Source: Parafrankia irregularis
GTDB taxonomy: Bacteria > Actinomycetota > Actinomycetes > Frankiales > Frankiaceae
Assembly (NCBI RefSeq): GCF_001536285.1
Contig: NZ_FAOZ01000002.1
Coordinates: 186,001-250,000 of the forward strand
Reading direction: 5' to 3'
DNA: 64,000 nt
Shown here in pieces: positions 32,387 to 40,435 of the stretch (within the stretch, counting starts at the first letter, position 1; every line of letters starts with the position of its first letter). The notes below the pieces were generated by a model. The model saw only the letters and a list, made by a program, of their open reading frames with translations. It was not told the DNA's origin and searched no databases. The position numbers and the translations under genes were made by a program.

Positions 32387-33340
32387 TCAGGACACCGGAC
32401 GTCGGGTCGGGGCGATCTTGTCGAGCACGCTGAGATCGTCCGGGCGCGGCTGCCACTGGCCGGCGGCGGCGTTGGCCCGGATCTGCTCGGCGGTCGTCGC
32501 ACCGGCGATCACGGAGGCCACCCCGGGCTGGGCGGCGAGTCCGCCGATCGCGACGTCGAGCAGGGAGCGGTCCCGTTCCCGCGCGAAGGCCTCCAGCACC
32601 TCGACACGGTCGAACAGCTCGTCGGTGAGCTCGTCCTGACGTCCCGACAGGCGGGTGCCGGGCGGTGGCATCTCGTCACGCCGGTACTTGCCGCTCAGCA
32701 CGCCGTTCGCGAGCGGGAAGTAGGGGATGACACCGATGCCGTACTTGAGGGTGGCGGGCACGAGCTCGGCCTCGGGCTCCCGGGTGAGCAGGTTGTAGTG
32801 GTTCTGCGCCGAGATGAAGCGGGTTGTTCCGGACGCGCGGGCGGTCCACTCCGCGTCCGCCACCTGCCAGGCGTCGAGGTTGCAGGAGCCCACGTAGCGG
32901 ACCTTGCCCTCCTGGACGAGCTCGCCGAGGGCCTCCAGGGTCTCCTCGATCGGGGTGAACGGGTCGAGGGAGTGGAGCTGGTAGAGGTCGATGTAGTCCG
33001 TCTGCAACCGGCTGAGCGATCCCTCGACGGCCTTGCGGATGTAGCGGCGCGATGCCCGCGCGTTGAAGTCCTGGCCGTACATGCCGCCCATGTCCTTGCC
33101 GACCTTGGTGGCGAGGACGACATCGTCGCGCCGCCCACGCAGCACGTGCCCCAGCAGCGTTTCGGAACCGCCCTTGTTCCCGTAGGTGTCGGCGGTGTCG
33201 AAGAAGTTGACGCCCGCATCCAGTGCGGCGTCGACGACGGCGCGGGTACCGGAGAGGTCCACCCGCGAGCCGAAGTTGTTGCAGCCAAGCCCAACGACGG
33301 AGACCATCAGGCCCGAAGAACCCAGGGGACGATAGCGCAT
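32387..33340 (-). CDS. Aldo/keto reductase
   Basis: A 317-aa TIM-barrel NADPH oxidoreductase starting MRYRPLGSSGLMVSVVGLGC at 33340. The catalytic tetrad is visible as D in FFDTADTYGNKGGSE (Asp and Tyr), K in VLATKVGKDMGG, and H in YQLHSLDPFTP. NADP-site features are GVIPYFPLANGVLSGKY and SVIAGATTAEQIRANAA. It is closest in pattern to the AKR subfamily of K+ channel beta subunit/YghZ-like proteins. Substrate unknown. It is monocistronic. Confidence 0.9.
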   Translation of the reverse strand: MRYRPLGSSGLMVSVVGLGCNNFGSRVDLSGTRAVVDAALDAGVNFFDTADTYGNKGGSETLLGHVLRGRRDDVVLATKVGKDMGGMYGQDFNARASRRYIRKAVEGSLSRLQTDYIDLYQLHSLDPFTPIEETLEALGELVQEGKVRYVGSCNLDAWQVADAEWTARASGTTRFISAQNHYNLLTREPEAELVPATLKYGIGVIPYFPLANGVLSGKYRRDEMPPPGTRLSGRQDELTDELFDRVEVLEAFARERDRSLLDVAIGGLAAQPGVASVIAGATTAEQIRANAAAGQWQPRPDDLSVLDKIAPTRRPVS

Positions 33341-33499
33341 GCCCCGATACAACACGCGCACCACGAACCGGTGGCACTCAGGGGGCCTGGTTCGTGGTGC
33401 GCGGAGTCGGCGGGTTGGCCGTGTTGTGTGCTGGTGGTCCTTTTTGTGTGGCTGTGCTGCTTTCGGGTGCCCGTGAGCGCTGCTACCGGGTGACCGCTG

Positions 33500-33967
33500 C
33501 TACTGGGTGACCGCGTCGCTGATGGCGCGTCCGGTCGCGCTGGCCGCGCGGCGCGTCGAGGTGCGAGCGGCCCGGGTCTGGCTGGCTGCCGTCCGTGTGC
33601 GCTTGACGGCCTCCTCGGTCGAGGGGCTGCGGCGGATGCCCGCGACGCGCTTCTCGCCGCGGCTGGCGAACGAGTTGTAGAGCTCGGTCGCCCGGCCCTG
33701 CAGGTCGGAGATCTGGGAGCCGACCGTGATCGGCAGCGCCAGGACGGCCGAGCTGACCTGGACGGGTACCCGGACCGCCTGGGCGGGAATCTGGCTCACC
33801 CGGTCCGAGATCCGGCGAACCTCTGTGCCGTAGGCCGCGGGAAGCGTCAGGAGCTTCTCGACCGCGGCATCCGCGGCGCCGACGGAGGCGTAGAGCGGCT
33901 TGCGGACGTCGGAGCTGGGCGCCGGAACTTCGCTCTTTGCCTTTGCGCTGGTTCGGGTGGTGGCCAT
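33500..33967 (-). CDS. Heparin-binding hemagglutinin (HbhA)-like protein
   Basis: A 155-aa protein with ATG at 33967 and AGGAG nearby. Like mycobacterial HbhA it has a helical, apolar central region (AADAAVEKLLTLPAAYGTEV-RRISDRVSQIPAQAVRVPV) and a Lys/Arg/Ala-rich C-terminus (RTRTAASQTRAARTSTRRAA). HbhA is a surface or lipid-associated adhesin in mycobacteria. In a non-pathogen this protein more likely serves the cell envelope or lipid bodies. It lies directly downstream of an HTH gene, as in mycobacteria (Rv0474-Rv0475, from memory). Confidence 0.7.
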   Translation of the reverse strand: MATTRTSAKAKSEVPAPSSDVRKPLYASVGAADAAVEKLLTLPAAYGTEVRRISDRVSQIPAQAVRVPVQVSSAVLALPITVGSQISDLQGRATELYNSFASRGEKRVAGIRRSPSTEEAVKRTRTAASQTRAARTSTRRAASATGRAISDAVTQ

Positions 33968-34008
33968 GTGATCTCCTAGTGATCTCCGCTGATTGTGATG
34001 TTGTTGGG

Positions 34009-34923
34009 TCAGGTGGTGCTGTCGTCCTGCGGCGGCGCCGATGCCGTGGTGGGTTCGCCGCCGGCCTCCGCTGCCGCCGTCTTGGAACCAACGGCGTTGG
34101 AGCCTTTGGCGGCGGTGGCCGACGTGCGCTTCGTACCGCTGCTACGCGGCGTCCTGCTCCCGGCCCCCGCCTTCGAGGCCGAACGGGCGGCGCCGGCGGT
34201 GCGTCGGGTGCCGGCCGACGCTGACCTGCGCCCGGCCGGCCTGGCGGCGCCGGATCCCTCGCCGCCAGAGCTGTCAGATCCGTCAGAGCTGCCAGAGCCG
34301 TCCGGAGCGGACGTACCGGATGGTTTCGGCGGGGTGGTGCCGGCCTTCCGGGTCCTCCGCACCTTGCCGGCCCTGGGTGAGACGGCCTCCGCGCCGGATT
34401 CCACGGCCGGTGCTTCTGGAGCAGCCGGTGCTTCTGGTGCAGCCGGTGCTTCTGGTGCAGTCGGTGCTTCTGGTGCAGTCGGTGCTTCCGGAACGGCCGG
34501 CGCCTCTGGCTTCAGGCCGCTGGCCGTGGGAAGTGGGGCCTCGGCCGGCTTCGCGCCCGAGGACGCCCCGGTGAGCGCGTTCTCCCGGCGGAACGCGTCG
34601 TAGATGTCGACGATGACCTGCTTCTGCCGCTCGGTCAGCGTGTCGTCGGCGTGCACGGCGGCGATCAGATCCTCGCCGCCCTCCCGTTCCTCCAGAATCC
34701 CGGCCTGCACGTAAAGAACCTCCGCGGAGATCCGCAGCGCCTTCGCGATCTGCTGGAGGATCTCGGCCGACGGCCGGCGCAGGCCGCGCTCGATCTGGCT
34801 CAGGTAGGGATTGCTCACGCCGGCCTGCCGCGCGAGCTGACGCAACGAGATCTGCGCTCCGCGCCGCTGCTCACGGATGAAGTCGCCGACATCCTTCACG
34901 TGGATTGCCGCCACGGCAGTCAC
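34009..34923 (-). CDS. XRE-family HTH regulator with Ala/Pro/Glu repeat tail
   Basis: About 304 aa. The N-terminal HTH is GDFIREQRRGAQISLRQLAR then QAGVSNPYLSQIERGLRRPS (residues about 15-65), followed by LTERQKQVIVDIYDAF. The rest is low complexity. A block of TAPEAP/AAPEAP hexads comes first (about residues 130-165), then Ser/Gly/Lys/Thr/Arg-rich sequence with basic SK-type ends. The GTG at 34923 follows GGAGG closely. GTG 34914 is an alternative. It is upstream of, and probably co-transcribed with, the HbhA-like gene and may regulate it. Confidence 0.8.
   Translation of the reverse strand: MTAVAAIHVKDVGDFIREQRRGAQISLRQLARQAGVSNPYLSQIERGLRRPSAEILQQIAKALRISAEVLYVQAGILEEREGGEDLIAAVHADDTLTERQKQVIVDIYDAFRRENALTGASSGAKPAEAPLPTASGLKPEAPAVPEAPTAPEAPTAPEAPAAPEAPAAPEAPAVESGAEAVSPRAGKVRRTRKAGTTPPKPSGTSAPDGSGSSDGSDSSGGEGSGAARPAGRRSASAGTRRTAGAARSASKAGAGSRTPRSSGTKRTSATAAKGSNAVGSKTAAAEAGGEPTTASAPPQDDSTT
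34401..34502. repeat. 18-bp tandem repeats in the XRE gene
   Basis: Five to six copies of GGTGCTTCTGGTGCAGTC and close variants encode the PEAPTA/PEAPAA hexads on the minus strand. The unit is a multiple of three, so length variation would be frame-neutral. Confidence 0.85.
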
Positions 34924-35114
34924 CCACCTCCGCAACTACGCCCTGACACCCCGGACGATACGGCCGCATGCTAGCTCTGGCAAGCGGACAGTTAGCACAA
35001 CCGCCGCGTTCGGAGTGGTGTCGTCGGCGGCGAGACGCGGATGTGGCCGGCTCAGGTGGTCTCGCTCGGGTAGATGGATCGGGCTAAAAGGGGCAGCGGG
35101 TCACCTGGAAAGCA

Positions 35115-35166
35115 CGAAGAGTGGAGGATTCTGGCCGTCGGAACGACGAAAACCCTCCACTCTTCG
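35115..35166. terminator. Long hairpin, probable terminator of the DUF349 gene
   Basis: A perfect 13-bp inverted repeat CGAAGAGTGGAGG (35115-35127) / CCTCCACTCTTCG (35154-35166) flanks a 26-nt loop. The loop itself holds CGTCG-GAA-CGACG, making a branched hairpin. It lies 73 bp past the DUF349 stop on the minus strand. It is unusual for its low GC and symmetry. Confidence 0.6.
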
Positions 35167-35238
35167 GACCCGCCCGCCCAGGTCGGCACGGCAGAGCCCA
35201 CCACAGCACCGCCGCACGCACCTGCGAAGGAGGCGCGA

Positions 35239-36564
35239 CTAGCTCTGCTGCTCGGCCTGGGCGAGCCAGGCCCGCTGGGTGGCCAGCGCGCTCTCGGCCT
35301 CCGCGATCTCGCGGGCCCGCCCGTTGGCCCGGGCCCGCTCCAGCTTCGCCTCGAGCTTCGTGATCGACTCGCGCAGCTTGCGCAGGAACGGTGACTCCTC
35401 GATCTCCCGCCGGTCCCAGCGGGCGTCCGAGGCCTCACGCAGCTTGTCGCCGATGGAGCTGAGCTGGCGCTCCAAACTGTTCACAGCGTCACGCGGGACA
35501 TGCCCGATGGCATCCCAACGGTCCTGGATCTCCCGGTAGCGGCGCAGTGACCGCTCGACGTCCGCGGGGTCGAGCGCGGTCGCCTCGGCGAGCAGCTCCT
35601 CCTTGCTGGCCTGGTTGGCCCGCAGCTCCGCGTCGCGCTCGGCGTTGACGGCGTTGCGCCGGCTGAAGAACGCGTCCTGCGCGGCGCGGAACTGGTTCCA
35701 CAGCTCGTCGTCGACGTCCTTCGCGGCCCGCCCGGCCGACTTCCACTCGACCATCAGAGCCCGGTAACGCGCCGTCGTCGCACCCCAGTCGCTCGAGCCC
35801 GAGATGCTGACCGCCTCGGCGATGATCGCTTCCTTGCGCTCCCGGGAGCGGGTGCGCTGGGTGTCGAGCGCGGCGAAGTGTGCGGTTCGGCGGCGGGTGA
35901 ACTCGTCACGGGCCACCGCGATCCGCCGCCACAGCGCCGAGTCGGTCCGCTTGTCGACACCGGTGATCGCGCGGAAGTCCTCGCCGATGGTGCGGAAGCG
36001 CTCGCTGGTCGCCTTCCACTCGGAGCTGCGGGTGAGCTGCTCCGCCTCGGCGACCAGTTCCTCCTTCGCCGCGACGGCGGCGGCCACCCGCTGGGCGCGC
36101 TGGGCCGCGAGCTCCGTGCGCCGGACGTCCGTCGCGGCCAGGACCGCGTCGAGACGGGCGGCGAGGGCGCCCACATCACCGACCACGGCCGCCTCGGCCA
36201 GCCCGTCGCGCAGCCGCCGGGCACTGCCGGCGATGCCGGCGGGGTCGACGCCGCTGACGGTCAGCCGCCGCTCCAGCAGCACCACCTCGGCGGCCAGGTC
36301 GTCGAACCGCCGGCGGAAGTGTGCGAGACCTTCCTCCGGACTGCCCGCGCGCCAGGAACCAACCGCCCGCTCGCCCTCGGCGGTGCGGAGGTAGACCGTG
36401 CCGTCGGACGAGACTCGGCCCCATTCGCTCTGGTCGTTGCTTACCTGGTCGCTGCCGCCGGTTCCGCCGGGACGTCCGTCCCCGTCGTGGTGGCGGGCAG
36501 CCGCATCAGGCCCGGTGCCCAGGCGTGCGCTGTCGTCGCGTCCGCCGTCGCTGCGGTCACTCAT
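35239..36564 (-). CDS. DUF349 coiled-coil protein
   Basis: About 441 aa, mostly alpha-helical. Repeated DUF349 units are visible: SSEWKATSERFRTIGEDFRA, ALWRRIAVARDEFTRRRTAH, SSDWGATTARYRALMVEWKS, LWNQFRAAQDAFFSRRNAVN and VERSLRRYREIQDRWDAIGH. A long coiled coil ends the protein (IEESPFLRKLRESITKLEAK). The N-terminal 55 residues are Gly/Asp-rich. The start could be 36564 or 36585. Function unknown. In related actinobacteria it is a stand-alone cytoplasmic protein. Confidence 0.85.
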   Translation of the reverse strand: MSDRSDGGRDDSARLGTGPDAAARHHDGDGRPGGTGGSDQVSNDQSEWGRVSSDGTVYLRTAEGERAVGSWRAGSPEEGLAHFRRRFDDLAAEVVLLERRLTVSGVDPAGIAGSARRLRDGLAEAAVVGDVGALAARLDAVLAATDVRRTELAAQRAQRVAAAVAAKEELVAEAEQLTRSSEWKATSERFRTIGEDFRAITGVDKRTDSALWRRIAVARDEFTRRRTAHFAALDTQRTRSRERKEAIIAEAVSISGSSDWGATTARYRALMVEWKSAGRAAKDVDDELWNQFRAAQDAFFSRRNAVNAERDAELRANQASKEELLAEATALDPADVERSLRRYREIQDRWDAIGHVPRDAVNSLERQLSSIGDKLREASDARWDRREIEESPFLRKLRESITKLEAKLERARANGRAREIAEAESALATQRAWLAQAEQQS

Positions 36565-37080
36565 CGCGTTCCCGAAGATCGACATCAAGATGCCTGTCAT
36601 TGTTGCAGGCATTCGGCCAGAAGGGGACCGTCGGCGGGCACCGGATCTGGCGCAGCGCCCGCGCGCCGTGCCGCCAGCCGCGTCGGGCCCGCCGGAGCCC
36701 GTGGTCGCGGCGAGCGCGTCGCGCGTCGCGGCACCCGTGCGGCCCGGTGGCCTGGCGGCGTTCGGGCGCCCGGCGGTGGCCTGCGACCAGGCCTGGCTGC
36801 AGGCCTGCGAGCGGACTGGCGGTGGCTCGGCGGTGGCCTGGCGGTGTCCTGGTAGTGGCGCGATTGTGGACTGGTTGCGGGCTTGGTTGCGGGCCGGCGG
36901 TAGGGGCCGGCGGTGGCCTGGCGGTGTGGGCGGGTGCCGCGACCAGCGTCACGCCCGCACCTGCGCTGCCCGGGCAGCCCGCGCCTCACCAGGCTGTGGC
37001 GGGAATGACCCGGGCTGTTCATGATTTCCACACACCCCGGTGCGTGCGTGTCGCTCCGGCCGGGGCCAAGATGCATAACC
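36565..37080. other. Divergent intergenic region, GGCGGTGGCC-rich
   Basis: About 500 bp between the DUF349 gene (minus) and the ABC operon (plus). From 36800 to 36940 it is made of short direct repeats of GGCGGTGGCCTGGCGGTG type. It must hold both promoters. No gene is supported here. Confidence 0.4.
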
Positions 37081-38088
37081 GTGGCGGAGGGTACGGGAGC
37101 CGGACGGGATGGCTGGCGGGCGGCCGCACTGGTCGCGCCGGCATTTGTCGGGCTGTGCGTGTTCGTGATCGGGCCGGCACTTGTGTCCGCCTTCGTGGCC
37201 GGCACCGACAAGAAACTGACCGGTCTCGACTTCCACTGGGTCGGGACGGCGAATCTGCGGGAAGCACTGGCGGACCCGGATCTGGGGCGCGCTGTCCGTA
37301 ACACCCTCGTCTACTGCCTGCTGACGGTTATTCCGTCCGTGCTGCTCGGCCTGCTGCTGGCGCTGGCGGCGGAGCGGGTCACCCGGGGCCGCCCGCTGGT
37401 CCGCTTCGCGCTCTTTCTGCCGGCCAGCGCGAACATGGTCGCGATGGCCGTGGTCTTCAAATACATCTTCGACAGCAACCCGGACGGACTGGCGAACACC
37501 CTGGTCGGGGTCGTCGGTATCGACCCGGTGGACTGGCTGGGCGACAAGGCCACCGCCTTGCCGGTGGTCGCGCTCGTCGGTGGCTGGCGCCTGACCAGCC
37601 TGGTGTTCGTGGTCTACCTCGCGGGTCTCACCGCGATTCCACGGTCCGTCCATGAGGCGGCGGATGTGGACGGGATCCGTGGGCTGGCCTGCCTGCGCCA
37701 CATCACCCTGCCGCTGTTGGCTCCCACGACGGTGTTCCTGGCGGTATTCGTCACCGTTCTGACGCTGCAGACATTCGAGACGGTGGCGGTGCTGACCGAA
37801 GGCGGACCGCTGGACTCCAGCACCACGATCATCTACTACATCTATGAGGTCGGTTTCAAAGGCTCCTACCGGATCGGCTACGCGTCGATGATTGCTCTCC
37901 TGCTGCTGGTGGCAGTGGTGCTTCTCGGCGCCGCGGGCGCGTTGCTGGGCCGCCGGCTCAGAACGGCCCGGGAGGACGCCGCGGCGGGCACTGACGCCGG
38001 CGCGCCGACACCGGCTGTCACCGTCCCCGCGGCCTCCGGTGCGGGTTCCGCGGGCGCTGCCTCCGCGGCGGAAGGACGCCGATCGTGA
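37081..38088 (+). CDS. Carbohydrate-type ABC transporter permease (MalF/UgpA-like)
   Basis: About 335 aa. Six hydrophobic segments are visible, from LVAPAFVGLCVFVIGPALVS (about residue 17) to MIALLLLVAVVLLGAAGALL (about residue 275). The cytoplasmic EAA loop that contacts the ATPase is EAADVDGIRGLACLRHITLP (about residue 198). It is the first gene of a four-gene operon and its stop overlaps the next GTG (GTGA). The C-terminal 40 residues are Ala/Gly/Thr-rich. The GTG at 37081 is a best guess for the start. Confidence 0.88.
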   Translation: MAEGTGAGRDGWRAAALVAPAFVGLCVFVIGPALVSAFVAGTDKKLTGLDFHWVGTANLREALADPDLGRAVRNTLVYCLLTVIPSVLLGLLLALAAERVTRGRPLVRFALFLPASANMVAMAVVFKYIFDSNPDGLANTLVGVVGIDPVDWLGDKATALPVVALVGGWRLTSLVFVVYLAGLTAIPRSVHEAADVDGIRGLACLRHITLPLLAPTTVFLAVFVTVLTLQTFETVAVLTEGGPLDSSTTIIYYIYEVGFKGSYRIGYASMIALLLLVAVVLLGAAGALLGRRLRTAREDAAAGTDAGAPTPAVTVPAASGAGSAGAASAAEGRRS

Positions 38089-39023
38089 CGGGCCGGGATG
38101 CGGGCCCGGGCGCGAGGTCGAGGTCGAGGGTGAGAGCGAGGTCGAGTGTGGGTTCGGGCCTGGGCACCGGTGCGGTGGTGAGCCCGCCGCTGCGCCCGGC
38201 CCGGGCGGTGTCGACGACGGCGCGGTTCGCGTTTCTCGCGGTCGGTGTCACCGCCGCGCTGCTCCCGTTCGTGTGGATGCTGCGCACGGCCCTGGGCCCA
38301 CCGCAGAACGCCCTCACGTTCTCGTCCAACCCGCTGCCGTCCTCGGTCAGCTTCGACTCGTTCGAGAACGCCTGGACGGCGGCCGATCTGGGGTCGGCGC
38401 TCGTCACCGGTGTCCTGGTCAGCCTGGCGATTCTGGCGCTGCAGCTGATCACCGCGATCCCCGCGGCGTACGCGTTCGCCTGGGTGCCGTTCCGTGGCCG
38501 TTCGGTGCTCTTCGGTGTCGTGCTTGCCACCCTGCTCGTCCCGCCGCAGGTCACGGCTGTCCCCAACTATGTGACGATTTCGGCGCTCGGGTTCGCCGAC
38601 ACCCGGGTCGGCCTGGTCCTTCCGTTCATGAGCCATGCCGCCGCGATCTTCCTGCTGCGTCAGTACATGACGACGATTCCCGCGTCGGTGCTGGAAGCGG
38701 CACGGATGGACGGGCTCGGGACCTGGCGCACCCTGCGGCTGGTCATCGTCCCGCTCTGCGCACCGGCGATTGCCACGGTCAGCGTGTTCAGCTTCCTGCT
38801 CTCGTTCAACGAGTACCTTTGGCCGCTGCTGGTCGCGCGGTCGCCCGACATCGCCACCCCGCCGCTCGCGCTGGCCGGGCTCGCCACGAAGAACTCGGCG
38901 TTTCCCGACTTCGCCCAGCTCGCCGCGGGATCATTGATCATCAGCCTGCCGACGCTGCTCGTGTTCGTCGTCGCCCAGCGGCGGCTGTCGGCGGGGATCT
39001 CGGGCACTGGGCAGGCGGCATGA
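38085..39023 (+). CDS. Carbohydrate-type ABC transporter permease (MalG/UgpE-like)
   Basis: A 312-aa second permease. The N-terminal 30 residues are Arg/Gly/Ser-rich (SRVRARSSVGSG). Then come AFLAVGVTAALLPFVWMLRT and five further membrane segments. Its EAA loop is EAARMDGLGTWRTLRLVIVP (about residue 204), followed by FNEYLWPLLVA, both characteristic of MalG-type subunits. It pairs with the upstream permease and is coupled by 4-bp overlaps on both sides. Confidence 0.9.
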   Translation: MTGRDAGPGARSRSRVRARSSVGSGLGTGAVVSPPLRPARAVSTTARFAFLAVGVTAALLPFVWMLRTALGPPQNALTFSSNPLPSSVSFDSFENAWTAADLGSALVTGVLVSLAILALQLITAIPAAYAFAWVPFRGRSVLFGVVLATLLVPPQVTAVPNYVTISALGFADTRVGLVLPFMSHAAAIFLLRQYMTTIPASVLEAARMDGLGTWRTLRLVIVPLCAPAIATVSVFSFLLSFNEYLWPLLVARSPDIATPPLALAGLATKNSAFPDFAQLAAGSLIISLPTLLVFVVAQRRLSAGISGTGQAA

Positions 39024-40435
39024 TCACTGGTATTCGAACTCTCCGTGGCCGGACACTTCGGAACCGAACACTGCGCGACCGAACTCTCCGTGGCCGACGC
39101 GCGGTGCCGGTCGCCGCGGCGGCGCTGCTCACCCTCGCCGCCTGCGGCGGAGGCGGCTCAGCACCGCCTGATCCGGCCCGGAGCCTCGGCCCGACGGCGC
39201 GTTCCGCGACGACCGGGGTCGACGACGCGACGGGCTCGAAGGCGTCGTCGCAGTGCGCCGCCGCGGTCAGAACCCTGCGGCTGTACACGATCGAGAACCT
39301 CGAGAACGTCGCCAGGTCGGGCAAGGCCGCCATGGAGAAGGCGCATCCGGGGCTCACGGTGGAGCTCGTCACATCGGCCACCAGCTACGCCGGGCTGGCC
39401 CAGCAGCTGAGCACGGACTCCGCCGCCGGCCAGCGGGCCGACGTCGCGGTCGCCGGCCTCGACCTGCTGCCGGAGTTCGCCGGGCGGCTCGGTGCGCAGG
39501 AGCTGTCGCCGCGGCTGCTGCGAGCCTCCTACGACCAGCGGCTGGTCGGGCTCGGCCAGATCGGCGGCCGCCAGATCGGGATACCCCAGCAGGTCTCGAC
39601 CCTGGCGCTGGTCTACAACCTCGACGTCCTGGAGAAGGCCGGGGTTGATCCCGGCTCGCTCACGACCACCGCCGGCGTGCTCGCCGCGGCCGAGAAGATC
39701 GCGACGTCCGGGCAGGACGTCCAGCCCATCGACATCCCGACCGGCCAGCAGTTCGGTCAGTGGGTGCTGAACACCCTCGCCAGCTCCAAGGGCGCGCCGA
39801 TCCAGGGCGACGACGGCCGGCCCCGGCTGGACACGCCGCAGGCCCGCGAGGCGGCGCAGTTCCTCGCGAAGGCCGCCACCTACGGACCACAGTCGACCGA
39901 TCCGACGAACCAGGGCCTGCTCCGCTTCGGGTACCGCAAGGAGACCGCGATGACCGTGATGACGGTCGAGTCGCTCGCCGGCGGGCTGAAGTTCATCCAG
40001 GACCAGGGGGCGCGTGGCTTCCGGGCCGGTGCGGTGCCGTTCCCCACGCTGCCCGCGGGCAGGCAGGCACCGGTGGCCCGCGGCAACGCGCTGACCGTGC
40101 TGGCCACCGACCGGTGCCAGCGGGAGATGGCGACCGAGCTGGTCGTCTCCCTGCTCGCCCCGGACGTCGTCGCGGCGAGCACCGAGTCGTTGAGCTACCT
40201 GCCCGTCGACTCCGACGCGCTGGCCCGGCTGGCGCCGTTCTACCGCCAGTACCCCCAGCTCGCCGCGTTCAACGAGCTGGCACCGTCGCTGGTCGCGCCA
40301 CCGTCCTGGGCCGGCGCCCGTGGCCCGGAGCTGCCGCAGGCCATCAACAACCAGGTCGTGCGCATCATGGGCGGTGCGGACATCGACCAGACCCTGGCAG
40401 CGGCCCAGGCAGAGGCAGAGAGCTTCAACCAGTGA
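39020..40435 (+). CDS. Sugar-type ABC transporter substrate-binding lipoprotein
   Basis: A 471-aa protein. The lipoprotein signal peptide ends in LTLAAC with the lipid-modified Cys at 42, after a basic region made of four TLRGR/TLRNR/TLRDR repeats encoded by 15-bp tandem repeats. The mature protein follows the extracellular solute-binding family 1 pattern: LRLYTIENLENVARSGKAAM, RADVAVAGLDLLPEFAGRLG, IGIPQQVSTLALVYNLDVLE, ALTVLATDRCQREMATELVV. The ligand is unknown. The family mostly binds oligosaccharides or glycerol-3-phosphate. The ATG overlaps the upstream stop (ATGA). Confidence 0.9.
   Translation: MITGIRTLRGRTLRNRTLRDRTLRGRRAVPVAAAALLTLAACGGGGSAPPDPARSLGPTARSATTGVDDATGSKASSQCAAAVRTLRLYTIENLENVARSGKAAMEKAHPGLTVELVTSATSYAGLAQQLSTDSAAGQRADVAVAGLDLLPEFAGRLGAQELSPRLLRASYDQRLVGLGQIGGRQIGIPQQVSTLALVYNLDVLEKAGVDPGSLTTTAGVLAAAEKIATSGQDVQPIDIPTGQQFGQWVLNTLASSKGAPIQGDDGRPRLDTPQAREAAQFLAKAATYGPQSTDPTNQGLLRFGYRKETAMTVMTVESLAGGLKFIQDQGARGFRAGAVPFPTLPAGRQAPVARGNALTVLATDRCQREMATELVVSLLAPDVVAASTESLSYLPVDSDALARLAPFYRQYPQLAAFNELAPSLVAPPSWAGARGPELPQAINNQVVRIMGGADIDQTLAAAQAEAESFNQ

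Noticed and set aside
35115-35166. Inverted-repeat ends of a small insertion sequence
   Set aside because: Only 52 bp in all, no ORF and no target-site duplication seen.
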